64,000 nt of DNA, taken from contig CAKKNE010000001.1 in NCBI GenBank assembly GCA_918797485.1, positions 2,418,001 to 2,482,000 on the forward strand, in the 5' to 3' direction. Positions 26,588-35,880 of the stretch are shown piece by piece. Both the position numbers and the translations under genes were made by a program. The DNA comes from Pelagomonas calceolata. Lineage: Eukaryota > Sar > Pelagophyceae > Pelagomonadales > Pelagomonadaceae. The notes under the pieces were generated by a model. That model saw nothing but the letters and a program-made list of their open reading frames with translations, did no database searches and had not been told where the DNA came from. The stretch's first letter is position 1, and every line of letters starts with the position of its first letter.

Positions 26588-27931
26588 ATGCTGGTGCGCC
26601 GCCACCTAAGGTCGCTGGTACGACGCGCCAGCTCCACGACCCCGCAAAAGCAGCTCCAACTCCAGAACAACCGCCTGCGCCTGAAGCGCGAGCGGCCCGC
26701 GAGCTACGCCGATGCTTGTGCCAGCCTCGAGGAACAACGGTCAAGACCTTTAGACGAGGCGACGTATTCTGTCTTAATTAGGAACGCCGTCGAGGCCGGC
26801 GACGTTGCAGGCGGGCAGGAGATCCTGGAACGGATGACGCGGAATAATGTCAGGAGAAAGCGACGGGCCTACGCGCCCCTCCTCGCGGCACTGAGCCACA
26901 ACCAACAAAAAGATGAGGTCGAGGCGCTCTGGGCGAAGATGGTCAGAGATGGCGTGAAGCCCGACCAGATGGATTTAGCAAGGTTGTTCGCAGCGGCGCC
27001 CTCCCATGATATTCTACAAAGGATGGCCGACGACGCGGCGCGTTGTGGAGCTTTTGAAATCAAAATGGAGACAGCTAAAGCGCTGGAGTCCGGGCCCTGG
27101 CGCGCGCGCTATGAACGCGTCGATACTGATGAAGGTGTCACGTCGCACGGGCAGTTGCGAAGACTGGCGCTCGATTCCGATGATAAAGCAGCGTTGCGGA
27201 AAGCTTTATTAGATAGAGCCGAGGCCGGAGCGAGACCGGACGGCGTCAGATTACTCAAAGAGTTCGGGGAGCGCTGGGATGAGCATGTACATGAGGATAG
27301 TGAGAAAAGACGGCGGGAGGGCCGGAAACCGGCCGTGCGCGTCTGTGTCGATGGCGCGAACGTGGCCTGGTACGGCCAGAACCACAGTCGAGGCGGTTTT
27401 TCTCATGCGCAACTGGATCACGCGATGTCTCGATTATCACAACTCTTTGACGACGAAGCCTACGAGCCTACTTTGTTCCTCCCTAGGAAACATGTGAAGC
27501 GCCTGCACGGCCACCGCAGGAAACTTGTTGAGTCATGGAGTTCATTCCTGATAGACGTCCCGCGCGGAGTCGACGACGACTGGTTCTGGATGCGAGCCAC
27601 GTTATCAGATGAGTCGGAGCACGCCTTCGCCGTGACGAACGATGCGGCGCGGGACCATCATCTGGCGCACGTGGCGCCGCGAGCTTTTAGACGGTGGCTC
27701 CGGCGGCACGTTTTGCGGTTCGAGTTTGCGCGCGATGGCGACGATGCCGAGGTATTGCTGAGGACGAAAGGCGGCCAACGGAGTGCTGGTCAGCATTTTG
27801 TGCTGGGCGAGCCGCCGGCCTTTAGCACGGAGTGCCAGCGAGTGGGCGACGCGTGGCTCCTTCCTCTCCAGACAAAACATTCCAAGGACTGGAATCGAAG
27901 GTCGCGGACCTGGTTGTCGTTGCATCCTTAA
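26588..27931 (+). CDS. PRORP: Protein-only RNase P (PRORP)
   Basis: 447 residues from the ATG at 26588. The N-terminus MLVRRHLRSLVRRASSTT is a typical mitochondrial (or dual) presequence. PRORP removes 5' leaders from pre-tRNAs. PPR-like helical repeats occupy residues 55-165 (TYSVLIRNAVEAGDVAGGQE, APLLAALSHNQQKDEVEALW). The NYN metallonuclease follows, with all catalytic acidic residues: CVDGANVAWYG near 258, GVDDDWFWMRAT near 324 and AVTNDAARDHHLAHV near 345. The structural zinc site known in plant PRORPs (two Cys in the central domain, a His and a Cys near the C-terminus) appears to be missing: the central segment reads GVTSHGQLRRLAL and the end reads TWLSLHP. It ends 3 bases before the convergent gene. 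Confidence 0.92.
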   Translation: MLVRRHLRSLVRRASSTTPQKQLQLQNNRLRLKRERPASYADACASLEEQRSRPLDEATYSVLIRNAVEAGDVAGGQEILERMTRNNVRRKRRAYAPLLAALSHNQQKDEVEALWAKMVRDGVKPDQMDLARLFAAAPSHDILQRMADDAARCGAFEIKMETAKALESGPWRARYERVDTDEGVTSHGQLRRLALDSDDKAALRKALLDRAEAGARPDGVRLLKEFGERWDEHVHEDSEKRRREGRKPAVRVCVDGANVAWYGQNHSRGGFSHAQLDHAMSRLSQLFDDEAYEPTLFLPRKHVKRLHGHRRKLVESWSSFLIDVPRGVDDDWFWMRATLSDESEHAFAVTNDAARDHHLAHVAPRAFRRWLRRHVLRFEFARDGDDAEVLLRTKGGQRSAGQHFVLGEPPAFSTECQRVGDAWLLPLQTKHSKDWNRRSRTWLSLHP

Positions 27932-27934
27932 ATT

Positions 27935-28483
27935 TTAAGTTGTGTTATCGTCATCTATGAGAGGTGGGGGCGCCTCGACGTATTCGAGGACGCCCTCCTC
28001 GTCGGGCGTGGGGGGTCGGTAGGGCGGCTCGGGCTCCTCCACCGGCGCCCAGGCCTTGATCTTCGCCTCGAGCTCGCGATATAAAGCCTCATCTTCAGCC
28101 TCCGTGTTCTTCTTCTTCTTCCGTCGACGGCGTTGCGGTGCTGGCGGCTTCACACCCCCAAAGACCAACTCGGGCGGCGGCGGCACGTAGCCGCGCATGC
28201 CCCACTTTAACCGTCGCTCCCCCCGGGGATCGACGAAGTTCCGGTCCGAAATCGTCAGCTCGTACAAATTCGGCTCACCCTCCCACCGGCCTTTCGTCGA
28301 CCCGCGGCAGTAGCCGTTCTTCGTCAGCGGTAGTCTACATGAATCGTGGCCGCACGTACTAATAGAACATTCCAGGTTCGGCGTGACCTGGCGGTGGCAC
28401 CAGCAGCCGCAGCAGGGCTTGGGGGGGACCTTTTTCAGGGATTTCTTGGGCTTGGGCAAGGGTGGTGGTGGTTGGGCGGGCAT
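27935..28483 (-). CDS. Cys-rich basic protein of unknown function
   Basis: 182 residues from Met 28483. A Cys/His cluster spans residues 24-62 (KPCCGCWCHRQ, CSISTCGHDSCRLPL, NGYCRGSTKG) and may bind zinc. A Lys/Arg run (QRRRRKKKKN) follows, then an acidic, Pro-rich C-terminus. I do not recognise the family. The upstream region holds an 8-bp-stem hairpin (28511-28529) and a 55-base tandem duplication. Confidence 0.6.
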   Translation of the reverse strand: MPAQPPPPLPKPKKSLKKVPPKPCCGCWCHRQVTPNLECSISTCGHDSCRLPLTKNGYCRGSTKGRWEGEPNLYELTISDRNFVDPRGERRLKWGMRGYVPPPPELVFGGVKPPAPQRRRRKKKKNTEAEDEALYRELEAKIKAWAPVEEPEPPYRPPTPDEEGVLEYVEAPPPLIDDDNTT

Positions 28484-28546
28484 CGCTGCAGTTGTGATGC
28501 GTCGTCGGCGTGCGGAGGCAGCCCTCCGCACTGGCCCAGCGCCTCG

Positions 28547-28663
28547 CACCACAAGAGGTACCTGGTACTATACTTGTAGGGTAAGGTACCTTGCGCACAG
28601 GATGGCGCCACCACGAGAGGTACTATACTTGTAGGGTAAGGTACCTTGCGCACAGGATGGCGC
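28547..28663. repeat. Two-copy tandem repeat, period about 55 bases
   Basis: The segment beginning GGTACTATACTTGTAGGG at 28564 recurs at 28619 with at least 45 identical bases. Each copy contains the palindrome AAGGTACCTT. It lies between two minus-strand genes, upstream of 28483. Confidence 0.85.
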
Positions 28664-28727
28664 GCCCCGCACGTTTGTGAGAAGACGTACGGGAAAAAAT
28701 ATGATTAAACACGTCCTAAAACATCCA

Positions 28728-29492
28728 TCACGCCGCCTTCTTCTTCGCCCCGAGGCCGAGCGCCTTCATAATGCCGAGCGAGATCTTGTAGAACCAGAAG
28801 TAGTTCATCACCGTCGCAAAAATCAACATCGCCAGGAGGAACCCTACGAGGAAGGCGGGCAGCTCCCGCACGTCGTCGCGCGCGGCGTATAAGGCGGCGG
28901 CCGTCGCCGGCGACGCGTAGATCCGCGTCGGCACGTACGACAGGAACAGCATCAACCCGCAGGCCGTCCTCTGGGGTTTGAGCTTCATCTTCGAGAAGAA
29001 CCAGATCCCATTCAAAAACGGCGTCGAGAGCTCGCAGAGGATCCAGATGACGTAGAGTAGGGTGCATTTTCGATAGGACGCCACGATACAATACGAACAG
29101 ATGGCCGCAACATGATGCAAGAAGACGAGGGGCCCGCCGTCGTATTTCTTGTGTTTTTTCCCATTGATCAGCAGGTCAACAAAATCATGTAGCAAATACC
29201 CACCGGTGTGCGCCAGCGCAAAGACGCCCTTCGCATCGTGCGCGTGGATTAAGGTGGCCGCACACGTCCAGCACTCATAGTCCCGCAAACAACGCCAGGC
29301 GAGCGCCACCGCTATCGGCGCGTGCGTCAGCGAGACGAGGCGCCCGGTCCAGCCCGTTTGGTCGAAGGGCGACAACTCGTTATAGGTCGTGCTGTACTTC
29401 GTGGAGAGCGCCGCGTAGGCTCTCCCCAGTAAGTTGTAGGCGACGAGGAAGCCGCCGATGTGGACGAGGATGTCCCGGTCGACTGCGATCAT
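28728..29492 (-). CDS. TLC-domain membrane protein
   Basis: 254 residues with about six hydrophobic segments. TLC (TRAM-LAG1-CLN8) proteins act in lipid sensing or sphingolipid synthesis in the ER. The diagnostic HTGGYLLHDFVDLLI near residue 95 and FLHHVAAICSYCIVASYRKC near residue 125 are both present. The pattern is closer to TLCD/TMEM56-type proteins than to ceramide synthases, since the HHxxT/S plus second His pair is not complete. The C-terminus KKAA fits a KKxx ER-retrieval signal. Start Met is the first in the frame. Confidence 0.87.
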   Translation of the reverse strand: MIAVDRDILVHIGGFLVAYNLLGRAYAALSTKYSTTYNELSPFDQTGWTGRLVSLTHAPIAVALAWRCLRDYECWTCAATLIHAHDAKGVFALAHTGGYLLHDFVDLLINGKKHKKYDGGPLVFLHHVAAICSYCIVASYRKCTLLYVIWILCELSTPFLNGIWFFSKMKLKPQRTACGLMLFLSYVPTRIYASPATAAALYAARDDVRELPAFLVGFLLAMLIFATVMNYFWFYKISLGIMKALGLGAKKKAA

Positions 29493-29814
29493 GCTTGTTA
29501 GGTGCTGATGCGACTCAAATGGCTGATATTTTCGGAGCTGGTGGGCACGTCCGGGAGGCGTCAGCGCGCGTGTGTTTGGCCGCCAAAAGACGGGCGTTCG
29601 CGCGTAGCAGCCGCAGAATCACAAAGCTTAAGCTTAAGCAGGTGATGGGTTTTTCGGCACAAGAAAAGACCCGTCCAGCACCCCCGCATCGAGTCTCGCT
29701 GCGGCCGCATGGCTAGCCCCATCGCGCACGGACGGCGGCGACGCCGCGGTTTTGGGATGCCTTTTGGGGCAGCCTCGCAACGACCATCAGAGCGCTGCAA
29801 TTGCGCGGCGCGCC

Positions 29815-30230
29815 ATGCCGCCGCCCGACGACGACCGCGCCGTCGACGATGCGAGCCAGGCGCTGTCCGAGCTATCGGATAATGTGAACGATTTCTTGCG
29901 GATGCAGGCCAAGGTAGGCATCCCATCCCTGGTCGAGAGGCTGCCCCGCCGCGCGAGAGGACGCGCAGTTGTCGTCCACACGCCGGCGACGCGCGCGCGT
30001 CGAGCACGCGTCGAGCGCCGCGCGCGACCGTGACCGAGCCTACCCCCGCACAGCGCGGCGACGACGAGCCGAGCAAGCCGCTGAGCCCCGCGTCGACGGC
30101 GCCGGCGGAGCGCAAGGGCGACGACGGCGACGCCGTGCCCGGCGTCAAGGACCTGCACGCCATGCAGGACCGGATAGCGGGGCTCCTCGACGGCATGCGC
30201 GACGCCGCGGCCGCCGCCGAGGCGAAGTAG
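29815..30230 (+). CDS. Small acidic helical protein, two exons
   Basis: Proposed join of 29815-29913 and 30054-30230, removing a 140-base intron with a good donor (AAG|GTAGGC) and acceptor (GCACAG|C). The junction is in phase and gives 91 residues. Without splicing, both frames end prematurely. The product has two helical stretches (ALSELSDNVNDFLRMQAK and GVKDLHAMQDRIAGLLDGMR), suggesting a small coiled-coil subunit. No family recognised. GGGGCAGCC lies 40 bases upstream of the ATG. Confidence 0.6.
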
Positions 30231-30467
30231 TGAGTGGTAACGGTACGTGTGTCTCTATGGCTTTGCTTTTCGACGTGGGGGGGGGTCTGCGGAGGCGTAG
30301 TCGTCCATCGAGGCCATTTTTTTGCGGATAGCGGCCGAGGCATACCCTCGCGAGCGCCCAGAGCGGGAATTAAGCTCTGAACTTCACTATTCGGGGGGTC
30401 AGTCGGAGAGGTCTATTTCAAAAGATATCCGCCTAGGCGCCGCGCTATGTATTCTACGCGGCGTGCG

Positions 30468-30495
30468 CGTATATACGCGTATACGCGTATATACG
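30468..30495. repeat. Perfect 28-bp palindrome of alternating pyrimidine-purine
   Basis: CGTATATACGCGTA followed by its exact reverse complement. The alternating purine/pyrimidine run extends left to 30461. It could form a cruciform or Z-DNA. A CTAG element starts 6 bases to its right. Confidence 0.9.
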
Positions 30496-30500
30496 GATTC

Positions 30501-30520
30501 CTAGTGTGTCGATACGCTAG
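30501..30520 (+). promoter_or_regulatory. CTAG element, GTGTGTC-type variant
   Basis: CTAGTGTGTCGATACGCTAG keeps both arms with a different loop, like the copies at 50083 and 60348. No gene is recognised immediately downstream; the next candidate is the repeat region from 30.6 kb. Confidence 0.6.
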
Positions 30521-30599
30521 ATCACCAGGTCTTGCGGCTCGCCAAAATACACCAGCGATTGACGGTGCCTTCTACCGTCCATATAGTACATCATATCAA

Positions 30600-31430
30600 C
30601 TCCAGCCCAGTTTTCATCCACAATCGACGGAACCGGAGCCGACGGCCCGCGCTCGGAGGGCGGGAAAAGAATTCTACTAGACAACTCCCGAGTTTATGTT
30701 CGTTTCCTTCCGTTTGTTAGTGGTAGAGTCCATCTAGAGCGCTAGTACAGTTACCTATCTATATTACGCGCGCCAAAAGCTCCGCGCGATTCGTCATCTC
30801 CGCGACCCCAAGTTTACACATAAACGAGCTCGGAGCCCAACCCTGCGAGTATCAGCGACGCCACCACCCAGATGGACCATAACACCGTTGTTCTATTCAC
30901 AATCGATCGACTTGCCCGTTCTCCGCGGACGACGGTGCGTAGACGGAGGGCCAGAAAGGACCCAGACCTATAAATTATGAAATAAAATTATGTTTCAGGC
31001 GCTTCGGTTCCGGGACGGGCCAGCTAACCGGCCTGAACACCTACTACATTGGATTACCTGTCCCTTTTACAACTCGCGCCTTGTCGGTCTCGCGACCGCA
31101 CCATCTCATCAAATTGGGCTAGTTACTTGGACCTGCGACCATCAGCCCGTGTACCATCACCATGGACCTTGACGCGATCATTTGTTTCATGATCGACCGA
31201 CTTGAGCGAGCTCCAGATAAAGATGTTCACGTCCCGAGCGTGGGCAGCAAAAAGTACCCTTCTCATAATGTAGATGGCATATACTTGTAATTGACTATCG
31301 GTGGGGTAGTATGGGGTCCAACGAGACCGCTACGGCGACTACTGGGGGCCCTCGGGTAATTGGCGTTTTTGACGGGAACGGGGCGCCATCGGGCCCAAAT
31401 TATTTACTTTTTGTGGATGTAGATCGGCTC
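30600..31430 (+). repeat. Diverged tandem repeat with similar mini-ORFs
   Basis: Segments around 30873-30930 and 31161-31215 both start ATGGACC and encode related peptides (VVLFTIDRLARSP; IICFMIDRLERAP). A third segment at about 31395-31430 encodes LLFVDVDRLADS, and the CACAATCGA sequence at about 30610 is similar too. Spacing is about 285, 285 and 225 bases. Similarity extends upstream (CCTGCGA ... ATCAGC ... ATGGACC). This may be the relic of a duplicated gene or exon; no intact gene is claimed. Confidence 0.4.
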
Positions 31431-31840
31431 GCGGACTCCCTTTGGGATAGGTCTGGGGTCGGGTGGTCGCCTGCACTGGATACGCCGTCGATGCAGCAGC
31501 CTAGTGCTCTCGGAGGGCTTTGGAAGCAAATCATGGCAAAAAGTTGCTAGCCTCTGTGGGCTGCTGAGAGAAATCGGCCAAAAATGCTTGAAGCGGCGGC
31601 GTATGCGGTGTAGGCGCGTGCACGTGTATAGTACCGACCCTAGGCGACCCCAGGGAGACCTCTTGGGCAGGGATCGACAGGATTTAACCGGCGCGGCTGC
31701 CATGGAGCATGGCGTCGTCGGCCGCGAATTAAAAAAATACTTTTTTTTGCCCCCCAAGAAGTGTTCCATTGATCTCTTTGGACCATTAGCGAACTGAACG
31801 GTACTCGAACGGCTGCATGCTGCGTTCCGAGTTTTGCTTG

Positions 31841-31865
31841 CTAGTGTCTTTACAGGCCGCTAGCT
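31841..31865 (+). promoter_or_regulatory. CTAG inverted-repeat 5' element, copy 10
   Basis: CTAGTGTCTTTACAGG then CCGCTAGCT, one base longer in the core, 246 bases upstream of the U-box gene ATG and in its sense. Confidence 0.85.
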
Positions 31866-32111
31866 GCGCGGGCCTCTGGGCGCCGAGATCGCCTTCTAGC
31901 GCTCCTGGGAAGCAGAAGGCCAGCGCGGCGCAGCGTGCGTACGCACCCAGCAGCCACGCGCCCCAACCCTCTGTGTTTTCACGAGCACCCCGTGCGACTG
32001 AGAGGTAGCACGCACAAGGCGCCTGGGGAAGGCCAAATCGATTGTACCGCGCATCGGCATCGACGCTTCGCCCACGCCACGAGAGACATTCGCAGCGAGA
32101 CACGCGCAGCA

Positions 32112-34976
32112 ATGTCGAGCCACTACAGCACCGACTACTCGCGCTTCAAGGACATTGTCGATTCGGACGAAGAGGACGAGGAGAAGCCCGGCGAGGGCGA
32201 GGAGGAGGAGGCGGCCGCCGCCGACGACGCCGCGTCGGCGTCGTGCTCGGACTCGGACAGCCTGCCGGACTTGCTGGAAGGGGAAGAGGCGGAGGACCCC
32301 GCCGTCGAGGCCGCGGCCGCGCAGTGGTGCGCGCCGACGGTCTCGGCCGCCGCGCGCGCCGCGATGGCGGCGGCGGCGGGCCGGGTGAGCCCGGTCGGCG
32401 GCCCGCGGGCGCCGGCGCCGGCGCCGCCGGCGGCCGCCGTATCGGCGCCGCGCCCGCCCGCGCAAGCGCCGCCGCCGGCCGCCGCGCCCGCTGCCCCGGC
32501 GCCGCCGCCCGCGCCCTCGATCAAGGAAATGAAAGCCAAGATCCGCGAGGCGGGCCTCGGCACGGCCGACCTCCTGGAGCGCCAGCAGGTCGTCGCGCGG
32601 CACGAGCAGGCGCTGGCGCGACTGGCCGAGGCCGCGCGCGCGAAGAAGGCGCCACCCGCGGCGGCGGCGCCCGCGAGGCCGCCGCCCGCGAAGGCGCCCG
32701 GCGGCCGCCACAGCACGGACTACTCGCGCTTCGACCACGTCGCGTCCGACGACGACGACACGGACGAGGACATGCCGGGCCTGGCGGACCCGGACGCGGC
32801 GCCGGCGGCCGCGGCGGAGGACTCGGCGGAGAGCGCCTCGAGCGCCTCCGAGACCGACGACGAGATGCCCGGGCTCGAGGACCAGGAGCCGCCCGCCGCG
32901 GCGCCCGCGGCGGCGGCGGCCGACGCGTGCCTCGGCACGGCCGCGTGCCCGTGCTGCGCCGCGCGGCAGCGCGACGAGGCGACGCGCGCGGCGCGCAAGG
33001 CGCGGAGCGAGGCGCTGAAGCGCGAGAAGGCCGTCAAGGCCGGCGCGCGCCAGCGCGAGCTCATCCGGAAGGCGGACGAGAAGCGGCAGCGCGACCGGGC
33101 CGCCATGGCGCGGCGCAAGGCCGCGGAGCGCGAGCACGAGGCCGAGCGCGAGCGGCGGAGCCGCGAGGCGCGCGACCAGCGCGCGCGCGCGGCCGAGGCC
33201 GAGCGCGCGCGGAAGCTCGCCGAGGCGGAGCAAAAGCGCGACGCGGAGGCCGCGCGCGCGGCGGCGGACCGCGCCTTCGACGCCCTGCGCGCCGTCGGCA
33301 CGTGCCGGAGCTGCTCGTCGACGATCATCCACGGCGCGAACCGCGTCGCCGTGAAGTGCTCCGGGGGCTGCGCGATGTCCTACCTGGCCAAGTGCTGGGA
33401 GACGGCCGTCGCGCCGGCGATCGCGCGGGGCGACGGCGCCTACGCGTGCCCGACGGACGGCTGCGACGGGCACCTCGTCCGCGTCGAGCGGACGACCTGC
33501 AAACATGGGGCCGTCGAGGCGGTCCGCGAGGAGGCCTGCCGGGCGCCGAGCGCGCAAAAGCCGCCGGAGGCGACGGCGAAGAAACCTCCGGCCCCCAAGC
33601 GCGCGGCGCCGGCGCCGCGCCCCGCGCCGGCGGCGCGGCTGCCCGCCGACGCGACGGCGAGCGTCTGGGTCGGGCCCCTGACGGACGCGGACTTCGAGCG
33701 CCGCGTCGACAAGGCGCTGCGGCGCACGGCCCTGAGCGCCAAGGCCATCGAGGGCATTCGCCGGTCCCTGCCGCCCCTCGGCTTCCTCGAGGCCGGGCCG
33801 CCCGAGTTCGTGCCCGGCCTCGCGCCGCGGCCCTACGCGCGCGTGCGCGCGTCGACGGCGACGGCCGCGCAGATCGTGGCGCGCGCGCTCGAGGGCCGCG
33901 TCGGCGCGGGCGTCGTCGCGCGCGTGCTGAGCGCGCGCGAGCTCGACGCCGTCGTCGCGCTCGAGACCGTCGAGCGCGCGCTCGACGCGCTGCGGGCGCA
34001 CGAGGCGGCGGCGGCGGCGCTCGAGGTCGAGGCGGCGGCGCGCGCCGCCGTCGCTGCGGACCGGCGCCGCGCGGCCCTGGCCAAGCAGGCCTCGCAACAG
34101 CGCCTGCGCGCCGCCGTCGCGGCGGCGCCGTTCCCCGCGCCGGCGGCGCGGCCACGCGCCGCGAGCGGCCTGGACGCCGACGCCGCGGCGTGGCCGGCGC
34201 CGGACGCGTCGCCGCGGCGCCGGGCCGCCATGGAGCTCGCCGCGGCCGACGCGCTCGAGGGCGCCGCGCTCGACACGACCGAGGACCTCTACTGCCCGAT
34301 CACGCACGAGCTCTTCGAGGACCCGTGCGTGCTCGAGGGCGACGGGCGGACCTACGAGCGCCGCGCCATCGAGGAGTGGCTGCGCCGCGGCAACCGCACG
34401 AGCCCGCTCACGTCGCGCACGCTCGCGAGCACGCGCCTGGCGCCGAATCGGGACGTGCGGGCCGCGGCGGCCGCCTTCCGCGCGGCGCGGGGCCGCGCGG
34501 ACTCGGACGAGCTGGGGGCGCTCCGGCCCGAGGCCGCGGCGCCGCCGGCGCCGCCCGCCCGGGCGCCGGCCGACGGCACGGCGCGGCTCGTCCAGGCGCT
34601 CGCGGCCGTCGGCTGCGCCCTCGACGCGACGGCCGAGCAACTCCTGCGGGACGCCGAGGTCGACCTCGACTGCGTCCACGACCTCGAGCCCGAGGACGTC
34701 GCGGAGGTGGGCCTCACGAGCCACGACGCGGCGGCGCTGCTCGCCGCGCGGCCGCGCCTCCGCGGCGGCGCGGCACCGCCCGAGACGTGGGCCTGCCCCG
34801 CGTGCACGCTCGCGAACAGCGACACGGTAGCGACGTGCCAGGCCTGCGGCGGCCCGCGGCCCGGCGCCCCGGCGCCGGCCGAGGCCGGCTGGGCCTGCGC
34901 CGCGTGCACGCTCGCGAACCCGCAGCTCGTGCTGGCCTGCGTGGCGTGCGGGGCGACGCGGCCGCCGGAGATGTGA
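32112..34976 (+). CDS. Multidomain E3 ubiquitin ligase: RING-like, U-box and two RanBP2 fingers
   Basis: 954 residues from the ATG at 32112. Two copies of a short motif (HYSTDYSRF near residue 4, RHSTDYSRF near 200), each followed by an acidic Asp/Glu stretch, sit in the disordered N-terminal third. A Lys/Arg/Glu coiled coil (about 300-395) precedes a Cys/His cluster (CRSCSSTIIHGAN, CSGGCAMSYLAKCW, CPTDGCDGHL) that looks RING- or IBR-like. A canonical U-box lies near 725 (LYCPITHELFEDPCVLEGD, then RTYERRAIEEWL), which recruits E2. A SAM-like helical segment and two RanBP2 zinc fingers (WACPACTLANSDTVATCQAC, WACAACTLANPQLVLACVAC) end the protein; the latter often bind ubiquitin or RNA. Ligase activity is inferred from the U-box. 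Confidence 0.88.
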   Translation: MSSHYSTDYSRFKDIVDSDEEDEEKPGEGEEEEAAAADDAASASCSDSDSLPDLLEGEEAEDPAVEAAAAQWCAPTVSAAARAAMAAAAGRVSPVGGPRAPAPAPPAAAVSAPRPPAQAPPPAAAPAAPAPPPAPSIKEMKAKIREAGLGTADLLERQQVVARHEQALARLAEAARAKKAPPAAAAPARPPPAKAPGGRHSTDYSRFDHVASDDDDTDEDMPGLADPDAAPAAAAEDSAESASSASETDDEMPGLEDQEPPAAAPAAAAADACLGTAACPCCAARQRDEATRAARKARSEALKREKAVKAGARQRELIRKADEKRQRDRAAMARRKAAEREHEAERERRSREARDQRARAAEAERARKLAEAEQKRDAEAARAAADRAFDALRAVGTCRSCSSTIIHGANRVAVKCSGGCAMSYLAKCWETAVAPAIARGDGAYACPTDGCDGHLVRVERTTCKHGAVEAVREEACRAPSAQKPPEATAKKPPAPKRAAPAPRPAPAARLPADATASVWVGPLTDADFERRVDKALRRTALSAKAIEGIRRSLPPLGFLEAGPPEFVPGLAPRPYARVRASTATAAQIVARALEGRVGAGVVARVLSARELDAVVALETVERALDALRAHEAAAAALEVEAAARAAVAADRRRAALAKQASQQRLRAAVAAAPFPAPAARPRAASGLDADAAAWPAPDASPRRRAAMELAAADALEGAALDTTEDLYCPITHELFEDPCVLEGDGRTYERRAIEEWLRRGNRTSPLTSRTLASTRLAPNRDVRAAAAAFRAARGRADSDELGALRPEAAAPPAPPARAPADGTARLVQALAAVGCALDATAEQLLRDAEVDLDCVHDLEPEDVAEVGLTSHDAAALLAARPRLRGGAAPPETWACPACTLANSDTVATCQACGGPRPGAPAPAEAGWACAACTLANPQLVLACVACGATRPPEM

Positions 34977-35880
34977 TAGTAAGAAGTTGTTGATGTGCCT
35001 GGGATGTGCTCGACGATTGTTCCCCCGACGACATGGCCTCGGCCGGGACTGGCCCTCCACCAAGTTCTGGAGAGAACCCCCGGGCGGCTGTGCTCGTGCC
35101 CGGGCGAACGCCTCTTCACTCCTAATCGGATTTGCGGCGCCAAAAAAGCATATGCAGATCATCGACCCGATCGACGCAAGCGAGAGGGCCCCGCATCCGA
35201 CCTGGCCGCGAACTCGCGAGTTGCTTTGCTTCTTAGAGCTAGGCCACCTAGCGAATTCTAGAGAAACTAAATTAAGACTCGGAAAGATAAGCGCGGAAGC
35301 GCGGAGCAGATGCGCAGTCCACTGGGCAGAGTATAATAATAATACATGTGACTAAACTGGAACGTATCCAGATTCTGTCCTACGACGCCCGTGATCATAG
35401 ATGGCGGCGGCACGCGCGCTATTTGGTTCTTCTCCTTCTTGGCGCTCGCCGTCGCGATCTAGTGCCACCGGCCTCCCACCGGCCCCATCGCCACCACCCT
35501 CAATGCATCCCATGCATCCCACTCGCCTCTCATAAGTCCCCTATTTTTAGTATGGGTAATGACCAAAAACCCGTGCTCAACAGTTAATTAAAATGGTGGC
35601 TCGGCGGCCTAGCTCTAAACAAAGCAAAACAGCTTGAGTGAGCTAGCGTCCTGTGAGACACTAGGGATGACCAGCAAAGCAGCATGACATTGTATATAAT
35701 ATCGTAAGCAACTCCGGCTAGGCTCGAGGAGTTGCTACAGTGGTTTCTAGATCTATTCCAAAGATACACGTGATATTCTCGCTGCACCGGTTGCTGTGTT
35801 GCTGCTCTCACACCCCCCTCTAGCGGTGCAGTGTTTCACACGCCGCGGACGAAAAAAAAAAACTCCGCCCTCGGAAGACT
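34977..35880. other. Spacer with an orphan CTAG element
   Basis: 904 bases. Open frames running in from the U-box gene are shadows. A CTAG element at 35641 points left into this spacer, where no minus-strand gene is recognised. Otherwise nothing supported. Confidence 0.5.
35641..35664 (-). promoter_or_regulatory. CTAG inverted-repeat 5' element, orphan copy
   Basis: Minus-strand copy (CTAGTGTCTCACAGG, ACGCTAGCT). It is the only near-consensus copy without a recognised gene in its direction. It lies 217 bases from the divergent ATG at 35881. Confidence 0.75.

Larger units (their letters stand above)
30231..32111. other. Long gene-poor stretch
   Basis: 1.9 kb that is less GC-rich than the surroundings. 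It contains a perfect 28-bp palindrome (30468-30495), two CTAG elements (30501, 31841) and about 285-base diverged tandem similarity between 30.6 and 31.4 kb. No full-length gene is supported. Confidence 0.55.

Noticed and set aside
32042-34993. 983-codon second plus-strand frame and a 1088-codon minus-strand frame over the U-box gene
   Set aside because: Both are GC-driven shadows made of Arg/Gly/Ala with no domains; the real frame has clear U-box and zinc-finger motifs.
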